Shown here piece by piece: positions 19,662 to 30,540 of a DNA stretch of 64,000 nucleotides. The position numbers and the translations under genes are program-made. The DNA lies in assembly GCF_030445035.2 (NCBI RefSeq), contig NC_092216.1:16679405-16743404 (forward strand), in the 5' to 3' direction. The stretch is from Dasypus novemcinctus. Lineage: Eukaryota > Chordata > Mammalia > Cingulata > Dasypodidae. How positions within the stretch are numbered: the first letter of the stretch is position 1; every line of letters begins with the position of its first letter. The notes beneath the pieces are model-generated. The model searched no databases, was not told where the DNA came from, and was given only the letters and a program-made list of their open reading frames with translations.

Positions 19662-22588
19662 ATGGCGAGTGAAGCGGGTCCTGGCGAAGGCCCGGCTCCC
19701 CAGGCACGCTCAGAACACCTCGTTGGCCTGGCAAGCGGCCCTCTGGTAGGAGAGTCGCTGGGGCCTGCCGGCGAGCGGTCCCCACAGAGCTGCAGGGCAG
19801 GGCCGGAGGCACAGGCCCCAGCTGGAGGGAAGGAGTCGGGGGAGGCCCCGGTATGTGGGGAGGTAGCCTTCCAGGCAACCGAGATCCGGGGAAAGAAAGA
19901 CGAGGCAGAGGTGGGGAAGGATGTGGTAGTGGAGAATATACTGGAGGTGGCGGTTATAGTAGTAGAGGAGGAGCGAGAGGAGAAACTAGCGGAGAGGCGG
20001 AAGCAAAACAGGCAGGCACGGCCAGAACGTGGACCCACCAGTACCCGACCCTCCTTGGAGCAGCTGTTAGCCCTTCAGTTAGATCTGGAGCCAGTGAATG
20101 CCGAAGCCAGCAGGGCCTTCTTTCGGCTGAAGCGTACCCTGTGGCAGAGGCGCAAAAAACACATGGACAACAGAAAAGCCGTCATCCAGGGTATTCCTGG
20201 TTTCTGGGTCAAAGCCGTATCCTTCCTATTGCTCACACGTGGTGGCCTCCATGGGGTTCACCTAGGGAAATGGTGGTTAGAGAGGGCACTGCCAGTTGGC
20301 GAGGGGTTACTCACAGCTGGGGTGGGTACAGTTGGGAACCAACGGGCCCAGGGATGAGACAACGGCCTTTCTTGAACCACACTCACGCAAATCCTAGGCA
20401 AAAGGTGCCTGAAACCTTTGGGCTTATGCGTAATGTGGGGAAACTTCGTGGGTGTTTACGTATGTGTGGAGATCTGTATGCAGCATTAAAAACAGCATAA
20501 AGAAACTTTCACATACAGCAGGTACGTGTAGCACACTTTTTCGTGGAAAATAACCGACCGGATGTTGTGCAAACTCCCATCCTGTCATGTACGTGCTGTG
20601 TTGTCACTGCCACTATTTCCTTGCCAAACACCACATTTTCCAAACAGTGATTTCCTTTGTGCTACAGCTGCTGTCCCTTGCTTGGCACCATCTTCACTGC
20701 ATGCGCTCTTCCTCCAAATATATATGCCATCTCCTTGTACTGTGTGATGCCAGCAGAGCTCCAAACATAGCCATGTAGCTCATGTTAAACCAGAGGACAT
20801 TTTTCAGGTCATAGCCTTATGTGAACATCCCCACGTCCTCACTGAGAGCCCAGAGAGCACACATCCAGACCCAAGAAGTATCAGGGCAGAAGAGACAGGA
20901 GGGCACATAGGAGAGAGAGGGATCAAGAGCTCCTTAGAAACAAACAGTCCATATGTGAGTACAGACAGCCACAGAAAACCGAGAGGACCGTAGAGCCTAA
21001 GCAACCTCTCATGAAGGATGGCAATTGAGAGAGAGCTCTACAATGGCAGATTATCTGGTAGATGTCCTGCCTTATGTTGGTTGCTTGCCAGATATGCTTT
21101 GCCTGCTTTTAACCCTTTCATTCCTAGCTTAGAAGGCTCCTTGACTCAATGCAGATTCTGAACCATCCCCAGATATCAGCCATGATCACTGACCAAGATG
21201 AAGACATGCTTAACTACATGACCAATCTGGAGGTGAGGCAGGGAAGACTGAGGTGCTGGAGCTGGGTGGGGGCCAGCAAGGGGAAATAATTCATCCATGG
21301 AAACAGGCAGGGGTCTTCTAGGAAGAGATTGTACATGTCTACTCCATGTCGTCATGGCAGGTGGAGAACAGCCAAGCCAAGAACCACTGCAAGATCACGT
21401 TTTTCTTTAGGAGAAACCCGTATTTCCAGAATGAAGTAATCATTAAGGAGTATGACTTTAATGTCACTGGTAAGAGATGGCTTTCCAGGTGGATCATGGC
21501 AAATGGTAGGGGTGGGCCTTAAACCGAAAGGATCCAGTCCCTGGATCACATTTTCCTCTTTCTACAGGATATAGGCCCTCTCATTCCACTCCAGTCCAGT
21601 GGTTCCGGGATTATGGACGCCAGGCCTCCCGTCACAGGCATCACAATGATAACTTTAACTTCTTCAACTGGTTCTCCGACCACAACTTTGCAGTGTATAA
21701 CAGAATTGCTGAGGTGGGGCAACTCTGGGAATCATCAGAAGTGGCCTTTGTTGGCCTGCCCCTAGCTGCTTGGGGAATGAGGTTCTTACCCTGGCCTAAC
21801 CCTACCTGTTTCCTCTATCAGATCATCAATGAGGACCTGTGGCCCAATGCCCTGCAGTACTACCCAAGGGAGGAAGGGACCAGCACAGAGAACGGAGAGG
21901 ATGGGTGAGGATAATGGGCAGTGGGGACTGAAATGCAGTGGTCATTTGCTGGGAAATTCATTTCTGTGGTGGAGGAACTGAGGTTAAGAGTAAGACTTTA
22001 TGCACCCCAGGTCAGGCAGGGAGTCATTGTGAGACAGGAACATTGGAGAACTGTTTCAAAACAGGTTCTGGATGGGGAAGTTTAAGCCTAATAAAGGAGC
22101 ATGACCAGCCCAGGCCACTCATATGGATGGAAGGCTGAATCTTTAGCTCCATTTCCCTGAAACATCATTCCATGGGTTTCATTTCCACAGTCAAACTCCT
22201 ACATTTAGGTTTGGCTCACCCTAAGGCTTTATAACCACCTTCTCCGAAAATGACTACCAATCTCTATGGAATTACTCACTAGAGTGTTCCATCACTTTTC
22301 TATTCATATAATCAGTCTTTTAATTGTCATGTCTATCTCCTGACCCCTCCCACAGCAATATGGATAATATAGGCATGCAGGGATTATATGAACTCATGGG
22401 GGAGAAAGTTTAAGAAATCACAAGTGATGAAGGAATAGTCTCCAGTACAGGACCTGTAGGAATTAACTTAATATTCTAATATTGCCCAGGAAAAAAATAC
22501 AGCTTTTAGTGTGTGTGTGTGTATGTATGTGTATCTGTATACTTTTCTATGTGTTCATGTTTCAGGGCTCGTAGAGCTTTTAATATGA
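19662..22588 (+). CDS. TSPY: TSPY-like testis-specific protein, six exons, apparently intact
   Basis: Coding exons: 19662-20216, 21155-21232, 21361-21469, 21568-21713, 21822-21903 and 22566-22588. All introns are GT-AG; donors are gtatcc, gtgagg, gtaaga, gtgggg and gtgagg. The joined frame is open for about 330 codons, against 308 in human TSPY. Exon 1 supplies an acidic and variable N-terminus and the helix leading to VIQGIPGFW. Exons 2-5 give the SET/NAP domain with [45 protein letters not shown] and [12 protein letters not shown]. The family binds histones and cyclin B and acts in male germ-cell proliferation. The ATG at 19662 follows the CpG island; an in-frame ATG at 19626 is a possible alternative. 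Exon 6 is short and least certain; without its splice the frame ends at a TGA at 21906. TSPYL2 is less likely because its long acidic C-terminus is absent. Confidence 0.85.
22509..22552 (+). repeat. TG-rich simple repeat in the last intron
   Basis: An imperfect (TG)n tract with TATG interruptions lies just upstream of the exon 6 acceptor. A T run of about 18 also occurs at 22775-22792, beyond the polyadenylation signal. Confidence 0.75.
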
Positions 22589-22726
22589 AAATGATAGAGC
22601 AAATATCAGAAGGCATAAAGAGCTACTTCAGAAACAAGAAATGGTGGCAAGATGCTTCTCCTGGGCAGGAGAGAAATGAAGAACTGGGTAATAAGAGAGG
22701 AAGACACTGAAGTGATAGTAGTTAGA

Positions 22727-22732
22727 AATAAA
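22727..22732 (+). terminator. Candidate polyadenylation signal of the TSPY-like gene
   Basis: AATAAA lies 139 bp after the proposed stop codon in exon 6, a normal distance for a short 3' UTR. Confidence 0.55.
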
Positions 22733-23029
22733 CACAAACACGTATGTCTGTCTTTGTGTGTGTATTTATATGATTTTTTTTTTTTTTTTTTTGGAGTAGA
22801 TGCAATAAATAGAACTCCTTGTTTAGGGCTTCTTAATATTCTCTAGGAAATTCCTAGTCTGGAGAGAAGGAGCCAGGGAAAAGGGCTTGGCCTACAAATG
22901 TGGATCGTATGTATTATGCTTTGGGTGTCTAAATGAGGGCACAATTATTTCTACTAGTAGAGGCACTGGGGAGGACAAGAAGAAGAGACTAGTTGCTAGA
23001 GATAGGTGTTCTTTATTTCTTAGGAAAGT

Positions 23030-24480
23030 TCTGGGTTTACAGTGAAATCATGCATAAAATGCAGAATTCCCACGTACCACCCTAATAACACCTCACATCA
23101 ACGTGGAACACTTATTACAATTGGTGAGAGAACATTTTAATAATCATAATATTAACTATATTCCATGATTTAACTTGGTGTTTCCTGTCTGTATAGTGTA
23201 GTTCTATGGATTTAAAAGTTTATTCTGTTACCAAACATATGGTCTAATATTTTCATTTTAAAAATCATTATAAACTTCCGAGAAGTTTTAACTACAGAAA
23301 AGTTACATCAAAAGTATAGGGGATCCCTGTATTACCTATACCCACCCTCATACACATTTTCCCATTACTAATGCCATTCATTAATGATGGATATTTGTTC
23401 GACTTGATGAACCAAATAGAAGCACTGTTACTAACCAAGGTCTATAGTGTGTCTTTTGCACTTCACACTGTTTAGTTTTATAGGCTTTGGCAAACGTATA
23501 ATGCCCTGTGTCTGTCACTGCAGTAACATACAGGACAATTGCAATGCCCTAAAAGTAGTGTTCTGCCTGCTTATCATTCCTTCTCCCTCTGAAACTCTGG
23601 TAGTCACTGTCTTTTTATCAATGTTAAAAGTTCTTTGTTACCACATGATACCAAAAACAATAAGTCTACCTAAGTCCATGATTAACTGTTTTGCTTGTAA
23701 CTGTAAATTCTCCCCACTTGGGGGATGGACTTGCCCACCATCATCATTTCGTTAGTTGTCCTGGACAAGTCTGAAGAGCTGGAGAGTAACTGTTGGTCAC
23801 GACTCTGCTGGGATTGAGGGCTCAATTGGCATACGAACAGTTTGAAGATTCACATCTCTAAGACATATGTTTGATGGTTGTGAAAACTACAGATGGAAGT
23901 AAAAGGGGAGAAGAATCACATGTAGGGAATTCCTGTGTAGCCAGCTGAACAGGTATGGATTTCATGGACCTCGGTGCCTTGCATATAGTGTAGAGATGTC
24001 CGTAGGGCTTTTGTTTGAAGTTTTGTTTAGTGTGGTAATTAGTGAAGTCCCCCAGAGGATCTGCATTCATTATCTAAAATTTTTCATAAATTAAACATTT
24101 TCCTTTTAAACATAACTCTCCATTCTCTTTTCCCAGCCTTCTAATCTACTTTCCATCTCTTAATTATTTTAGATGCTTCCTAAAGGGTAATCAACAGTAT
24201 TCATCTTTTTGAGTGTTGTTTCATTCAGTACAATGTTCAGAAGATTCATTTGTGTCATGGCTTAAGAACTCTATTCCTTTTTATGACTGAATAATGTTTT
24301 ATTATTTGCCTATACCAAAGTTGTTTTTTTTTTAATCCATTCATCTGCACTTGAGTTTTCCACCATGACATAATGTCTGGGATGAACTCTGCACTTTTTG
24401 AAGTCTTTTGGCCATAAAACATATTTAATGCGCCCTCATTTTGGTCATAGTCTATTTCCACATGCATATTTGGTTGTTGG
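23030..24480 (-). mobile_element. L1 3' UTR and ORF2 C-terminal debris (antisense)
   Basis: The segment contains antisense L1 3'-end wording (gttacatcaaaagtatagg near 23300, cccattactaatgccattc near 23360) and, at about 24150-24480, a degenerate version of the ORF2 C-terminal region seen at 480-620. It is strongly diverged, so the subfamily cannot be given. Confidence 0.55.
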
Positions 24481-25519
24481 TGCTTGGTAATAAACTCTCA
24501 GTGCCACGAAGCTCATCCCTGGGAGTCATTACATTTTCCTTTCAGTAGCATTCAGGTATCTATATGTACTTCGGTGGTAATAGCATTTACAGCGTTGTGC
24601 TACCATCGTCACCATCCATTACCACAACGTTCCATCCTTCCAAACAGGATAGAGGATATCTTAAATTTTAGTCCATTATTGAAGAAAACATTCACCAAAG
24701 ATTTTTGAATGCAAGAACCCTTTGCAGTGACTACCAGTCACCCTGTCAGGACCACTCTTCAAAATTAGAGTTTAGGGACTTGATGTGAAATATATTCACA
24801 GGCACTTTGGGAAAAGGAAACTTGCATGTGGAAGGTTCAGATTTTCCAGGGCTTCTGAGTCTGGTGAGTACAGGAAAATCAGAACTGCAAGAAGAAAACA
24901 TTTCTCATAATGAAAAGTGCAGTGCTACCTTTCCTTTCTTTGCATTTCATTTTTGGTGCAAAATGGATCTAGTCAGAGGTAATGAGATCTAAGTGTGCAT
25001 GCTGGTGTAAACAAGTGTCAGGCTACCCATGTACACTCCTTCCATGATGACCCTAAATGTAATCACTTTGTTTTTAGCCCTCTTCTGACAGCCTTGAATC
25101 TTTTGCCCAAAATCAGCATTGGGTGACTCCACATATTGCTTTGCATTTCCCCACAAACCTTCAAGTTCTTTTCCCTTCTAGTCACAGCAGCCTTTCACTT
25201 CTTAAAAGTTCCACAGCAAGCCTTGAGAAATAATTTTGTGAGCTCATGACTGACAGTTTTAATCTATATGCTTAGACTACTCTCCCACAAACTAAGAATA
25301 CACTGATCTTTGAACTGCTTGACTACTTTTGTATCAGTTGCCCCTATGTGTAATGACTAAAGATGTAACTTCAGCCCTACTGACAAACCTTGAAAATGCT
25401 CATTTTGGGTAATTGTGAAAGTGTAACTTCTGCCCTGTTGAGAAATATTGTCAGTGTCCAGTCCTCAATTATCTGTCCAGAGCGCTACATTTTAAAATCA
25501 TGCTTTCCATGCATATGCC
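24481..25519. other. No recognisable feature
   Basis: AT-rich sequence between L1 debris and a retroviral LTR, with no gene structure seen. Confidence 0.4.
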
Positions 25520-25872
25520 TGTGGGAAACAAAGGCATTTGTTTCCGTAACAGCAAGTTACTTCCGTAATAACTGGGCCATGCTGTCCCTACAGGTGCACG
25601 TGCCTGGCGGAACCAGGACTTGATAGCACGAACGACCTGGGCAACAAGATTTATGAGTGTATTTGTTTCAGTAACATAATAGAATATTGTGAGCTTTGGT
25701 CACTATCTAATCCACCGTATTCTTAAGGATAACATAATGGTAATGGTTATCTAGAATAGTTCCTGCTAGTGGTAATAGTTATCTAGGATAGTTCCTCTTC
25801 TCACGACCTGTTGGGGTATATAAACAAGCCCCTGAGACTAATAAATTTGTCTGACGAGCTTGAGGCTTCAGT
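25520..25872 (+). repeat. 3'-truncated LTR fused to TSPY-like exon 1
   Basis: This LTR starts TGTGGGAAACAAAGG and is the same family as the LTRs of the provirus at 53572-61080. It retains the family promoter, TATATAAA at 25817-25824, and an AATAAA at 25840-25845. Homology to the other LTRs ends at about cttcagtg (25866-25873), after which TSPY exon 1 sequence begins at once. The missing LTR 3' tail and the missing TSPY 5' end meet at a single junction, so one deletion or recombination event probably created both losses. Confidence 0.75.
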
Positions 25873-27820
25873 GTGATCGGGGAGGACGTGGTGCTGGAGA
25901 ATATCATGGAGGTAGTGGAGGGAGTGGCCGAAGAGCAGGTGCAAGAGCAGGAGCGAGAGGCGGAGCAGAAAAGCCTGGAGGAGGGGCAGGAGGAGTGCGG
26001 GCGGGCCCAGCCAGGGTGCGATGCCGCGGAGGCCAGGACATCCCTGCAGGCGCTGGAGGTCCTGCAGTTAGAGCTGAGCAGCCTGCAAGCCCGAGCCAAC
26101 CGGGCCCTGTGCCTGCTGAAGCGCAAGCTGAAGCGCAGAAGCAGCATCATCGAGGGTATTCCTGGCTTCTGGGTCAAAACCGTATCCTTGTGCAACTGCG
26201 TTTAGCTAAAGTCCAAGCGCAGGCAAAGCTCCTTTCTGGTGATAGAAAGTGCAGCTTTCTTAAGTGCAGGGAGGGAATTTGGCCGAAGAGACGCAAAGAA
26301 ACTTTTGGGGGTGGTGAAAATCTGCTAAATCCTGTTTGGTGATTATGTGGGTGTGTAGAGTTGTGGCTACTGAACAGATTAAGGGCTGGACATTTTATTA
26401 TATGTTGATTATATTTTAATACAAAAAGATGATAAAAGCCCTCCCCCAAAAAACACCAAAAAAAAAAATACCAACAAAAAACGTATCCTTACTGCAATTC
26501 CAAGGGGAGTGGACTAGGGGTGAGGGTCATGGGAGGAAGTCACAGCTGGGGAAGGAGGCAGTCCTAGTTGTGAGAGGCAGTGGTGCAAGAGGAAGGAGGT
26601 CCTGTTGAGGAAAAGGGATGGACACAGCCACACACAGGGGTCTTGGGAGGATATTGATTCTGTGGGTAGTAATTTTGTCTTCCTTCTTCATGTGTAGGAT
26701 TTAGCTCTATGTACTGCTTACTTAGGCGGATACATTCAGCACATGAAGTCCTATGTACACTTTTGCACCCTCACCAGGAACTCAGAGACTGCCTTTCGTG
26801 CATAATTAGTAGCATACAGACCCCCACAGATTTGTAAGAGAGCGCTCAGGATCTCAGGAAACAGACTTTCCAAGTGTGAGAGCAGACGGCTATATGGGAA
26901 CAGAAAGCCAAGAAAACAGTAGACGAAAGGTAGTCTATGATGAAGGGTGTGATTGAAGGAGACCATCCAGCAATGCCTAGAAATCTGGGAGGTGCACTAC
27001 CCATGTCTCATTGCTCTGTGGATGTACACTGCTTGCATCTATCCCTTCCATCCGTAGCATGTTAAGGCTTCTTGACCCGGTGCAGATTCTGAACCACCTC
27101 AGATGTCAGCCATCATCACTGACCAAGATGTGGACATGCTCAGCTACATGATCAATTTGGAGGTGAGTCTGGGAGCATCAGCCCTCAGGGATGAGCTAGC
27201 TATTGAGGGCAAGTGGTACTGATTCAGAACCGAATCAGGGAAAGGCTTGTTCCATAGGGAGGGGTCACCTTTCTCTACCTTTCCCTGTCAGGTGGAAGAA
27301 TTCAGCTATCCCAGGAAGAGCTGCAAGATCACATTTTCCTTTCGGAGCAACCCCTACTTTGAAAATGAAGCCATCATTAAGATTTATGACATTACCATCA
27401 CTGGTAAGATGTGGTTTTCTGGATGGGCCAGGCACGGAGGTGTTCAGAATCTTTTCCCACATCTTCCTCTTCTTCCAGGATACTGGGAATTTTACTCCAC
27501 TCCGATCCAATGGTTCCACACTTTTGAACACCAGGCCTACAACCGCAGCCACCACTGCACCAATTTTAAGCTTTTTAACTTGTTTTCTGACCACAACTTT
27601 GCAGAATCTAATAGGATTGCTGAGGTGAGGCCATCATGGGGAGCATAAGAAATGGCCTTGGAGGGCCTCCCAGCTACTTGGGTAGTGGGAATAGGGTCCA
27701 TACCCTGGTCCCACCATGCTTTTTCCACTACCAGATCATCTGTAAGGATCTCTGGCTGAATCCCCTGCAATACTACCCAAGGATGGAGGAGGCAAGAAGA
27801 GGGAACAGAGAGGCAGACAG
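25873..27820 (+). pseudogene. Second TSPY-like copy, 5'-truncated, frameshifted in exon 2
   Basis: Recognisable exons: part of exon 1 (about 25873-26181), exon 2 (27086-27162), exon 3 (27292-27403), exon 4 (27479-27624) and exon 5 (27735-27820). Splice sites match the first copy, including the unusual gtatcc donor after exon 1. Exon 2 is 77 bp instead of 78: a one-base loss near 27097 shifts the frame and brings a TGA at 27149-27151. Exons 3-5 stay open (RSNPYFENEAIIK, FNLFSDHNFAESNRIAE, DLWLNPLQYYPRM). The N-terminus is replaced by the LTR at 25520-25872, and the first in-frame ATG is at 25906. Sequence differences from the first copy are large, so the two are old paralogues. Confidence 0.85.
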
Positions 27821-28365
27821 GTGAGAATGGGATGCAGTGGGGGTTAAATCTGTGTGCCAGCTGCCTGGAACTTTCGGTTCTCTAGTGAAGGAACTAAGGG
27901 TAAGAGAGAAGCAGTGAGTAACCCCAGGTCTTCAGGGAGTTATTCCAAGATAGGAACCCTGGAGTAGTGTAATGAAAACAAAGTTGTCACTGGAGAAGCT
28001 TAATCCAGCTAGAAAGCAAGTCCAGCCGAATACACTTAGATGCAGAGATAATCTTCTCCACTCCTAAGCATAGTAACATGGGCATCAGCCCCAGCCCCAG
28101 CTCCAACATTTTGGTTTGCTCACCCTAAGATTGAGCTTGAATTGAAAACTGTCAACTTACCTTTATTTTCTCTGACCTACCTGAAATCCAGTATTCCTTC
28201 ACTTTTGAATTAAGCAGTAGATTACAGTAGTGTTCATCTCATGTCACATGACAGTTGCATAAGTTGAAAAATCACTAATAATCGTGGTTTTTTTAAATTA
28301 CCATAGTTGTTAGACATGACACTTGTTGAGTATCTTAAAACTCTCTGATGCTACATTTTGAGGAA
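27821..28365. other. No recognisable feature after the second TSPY-like copy
   Basis: No convincing exon 6 follows the gtgaga donor at 27821. The region is non-repetitive by eye. Confidence 0.4.
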
Positions 28366-28440
28366 GCGCCCATGATTTTCACCTGACTGACCAAGGGATC
28401 CATGGAACACAATAAGTTAAGAATTCCTGTTTTAGACTTT
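28366..28440 (+). mobile_element. Possible hAT-type DNA transposon fragment
   Basis: The wording ccaagggatccatggaacac followed by aataagttaagaattcctg resembles the end of a mammalian hAT (MER-type) element. It is short and weakly supported. Confidence 0.3.
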
Positions 28441-29104
28441 TCTAAATTGCTGCATAAAAATAACTTACCTATGGAAAGTAGGGTCTCTAATGGTGAAGTG
28501 AGGGGGTATAGCAGCCATGGAATTATAATTTGGGGCATAGTGGTTCCTACCATTTCATGGACTAGGGATGATGAGAGAAGAGAGAGGCCAATTAATTTTG
28601 GGTTATCGTTTTTACAAGGGGAAGAGAAGACAAAAGGTATAGTGAACAAGCAGCTCACGGGTTGGTAAAACCTTTATGTGCTTAATTTTTGATGTTTCAC
28701 CTAATATCCTTTCATCCTGAATATTCTTATGAAAATGAACAAAACACAAGATGGAGGAAATCTTAAAACTTTTCACTTCTAAACAAAATGTTTTCCAAAT
28801 CTGTATTAATAACACAGTTCTTCATAGGGCAACTTGTCAAGATAGTGTTTCTAAACAATAGTTTGGGCAATTCAATGTATTTAAAGATTACTGAGTCAGT
28901 GTCTGAAATTTGGATTAACTCTGTGGACACAGGCAGATTTTGTTAATTAGTTGCACAACTAATTATGAAATATTGTGCATAACAAACAACTTCAAGAATC
29001 TCAGCAGCTTACAACAAAAATATATTACGTGCTAATGATGCATTTTTATTTACGTGCCTGCATCAATAGGTGATAATAGTGTGTCAGCATGTATGTGTTA
29101 AGTA

Positions 29105-29330
29105 TAGCAAGTTCATTCTCAAAACTGAGTCTGATCTCAAATACCTGGATAAAATGCATATTGCTGAGTGCCACCCAGAGAGATACTGACACAGTTCAGC
29201 TGGCGTGAGGCCCAGCACTTTATTGTTATAATGAGGTGAGTATAATACAGGTGATTTATGCAGAACACACTTTCAGAAACAATGGAATAATTGTTTGAAT
29301 AAGCTCTAGGGACAGGCTACTGGTGCTTCA
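29105..29330 (+). mobile_element. MER5-like hAT fragment
   Basis: The run of ctgagtgccacccagagaga, cagcactttattgttataat and acaggtgatttatgcagaac has the order of motifs found in MER5-type non-autonomous hAT elements. It is degenerate. Confidence 0.4.
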
Positions 29331-29360
29331 GTTCTAGGCTTAGGCAAGAAACTTGCCTCT

Positions 29361-29918
29361 TTTTTTTTTCCCTCTTTATTTTTTTTTTAAGTTACATTTA
29401 AAAAATGTAAGAGGTCCCCAAATATCCCCCATAGCCTCCCCCGCACTCCTTACACATCGACAACCTCTTTCATCATTTTGGCACATTCATTGCATTTGGT
29501 GACTACATTTTGGAGCACTGCTGCACCACATGGATAATGGTTTATATTGTACTTTACACTCTCCCCCAGTCCACCCAGTGGGCCATGGCAGAACATATAA
29601 TGTCCAGCATCTGTCCCTGCAGTACCACCCAGGACAACTCCAAGTCCTGAAAATGCCCCCACACCATATCTCTTCTTCCCTCTCCCTACCCTCAGCAGCT
29701 ACCATGGCCTCTCTCTCCACATTAATGCCACAATTTCTTCCTTTACTAATCTCAGTATTTCCATAGTAGAATATCAGTAAGTCCACTCTAATTCACACTC
29801 TGTTCCTCCATCCTGTGGATCCTGGGATGGTTATATCCACGCCACCTCTGTATCAAGATGAGGGTTAGATTCCACATGGATGCAGACTTGCAACTCCTAC
29901 ACTCTGGATTATTGGACT
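29361..29918 (-). mobile_element. 5'-truncated L1 3' end with 12-bp target duplication
   Basis: An antisense L1 3' end begins with a poly-T stretch (29361-29390) and is flanked by the direct repeat aaacttgcctct at 29349-29360 and 29919-29930. The duplication and tail are the marks of L1-mediated insertion. The body matches the copies at 52740-53160 (antisense) and 54268-54661 (sense). Confidence 0.8.
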
Positions 29919-30019
29919 AAACTTGCCTCTCTTAAACTGAGTCCTCTCATCTCTGAAAAATGAACCATAATAATACCTACCTTGTGAGGTGGCTGTGAGG
30001 ATTAAATGAGATCATGCAT

Positions 30020-30540
30020 TTAAAATATGTGTCTACAATGTAAACCTTAATCCGTGCTTAGTGGCAATGCTCCAAAATGTGTTCATCAATTGCAAGGAAT
30101 GTACCACACTAAAGAAGGATATTGTTTATGTGGGAAAACGTGGTAGGTGTGGGGACTGAATCATGTGTGTCCCCTATTTTTCTTTAATGTCCCATTTATG
30201 TAACCTAAGTATCTTAAAAATAAAACAGGTGTAATATGATGGCCTTTTGTGACATTGGAATTGTCTTTAATGATGTTATAGTTACAGATACAGGCCATTG
30301 TATATTTTGCCATAACTTATAAAAATGTGTGGCAGAGATTTTAAACTATGATGTAAACTATAAACCACACTTAATAGTGTCCTCCAGTATGTGTTCATCA
30401 ATTGTAAGAAAAGTACCACGCGAATGAAGGATGTTGTTAATGTGGGAAAGTGTGGGAGGGGTAGCGACTGGGAAATATGGGAATTGTCTGCATTCATTCA
30501 TTTATGTAACATATATATAATCTAAGTATCTTTTAAAAGG
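30020..30540 (+). mobile_element. Two L1 3'-end fragments in tandem (sense)
   Basis: Two copies of the 3'-end sequence lie head to tail (about 30030-30225 and 30232-30540), each with gtgttcatcaattg, aaggatattgttt or aaggatgttgttaatgtggg, and a tail ending taacctaagtatctt or taatctaagtatctt. They are sense-strand equivalents of 11520-11985. Confidence 0.65.

Noticed and set aside
18943-19878. 311-codon antisense open frame over the TSPY promoter and exon 1
   Set aside because: It is proline-rich shadow coding from a CpG island and lies opposite a well-supported exon.
19662-22588. Assignment to TSPYL2 (X-linked TSPX)
   Set aside because: The compact six-exon form without the long acidic C-terminal region, and the neighbouring decayed UTY-like exons, favour TSPY; a phylogeny would decide.
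25873-26205. Start of the second TSPY copy at a GTG (25873)
   Set aside because: A non-ATG start is not supported; the first in-frame ATG is at 25906.
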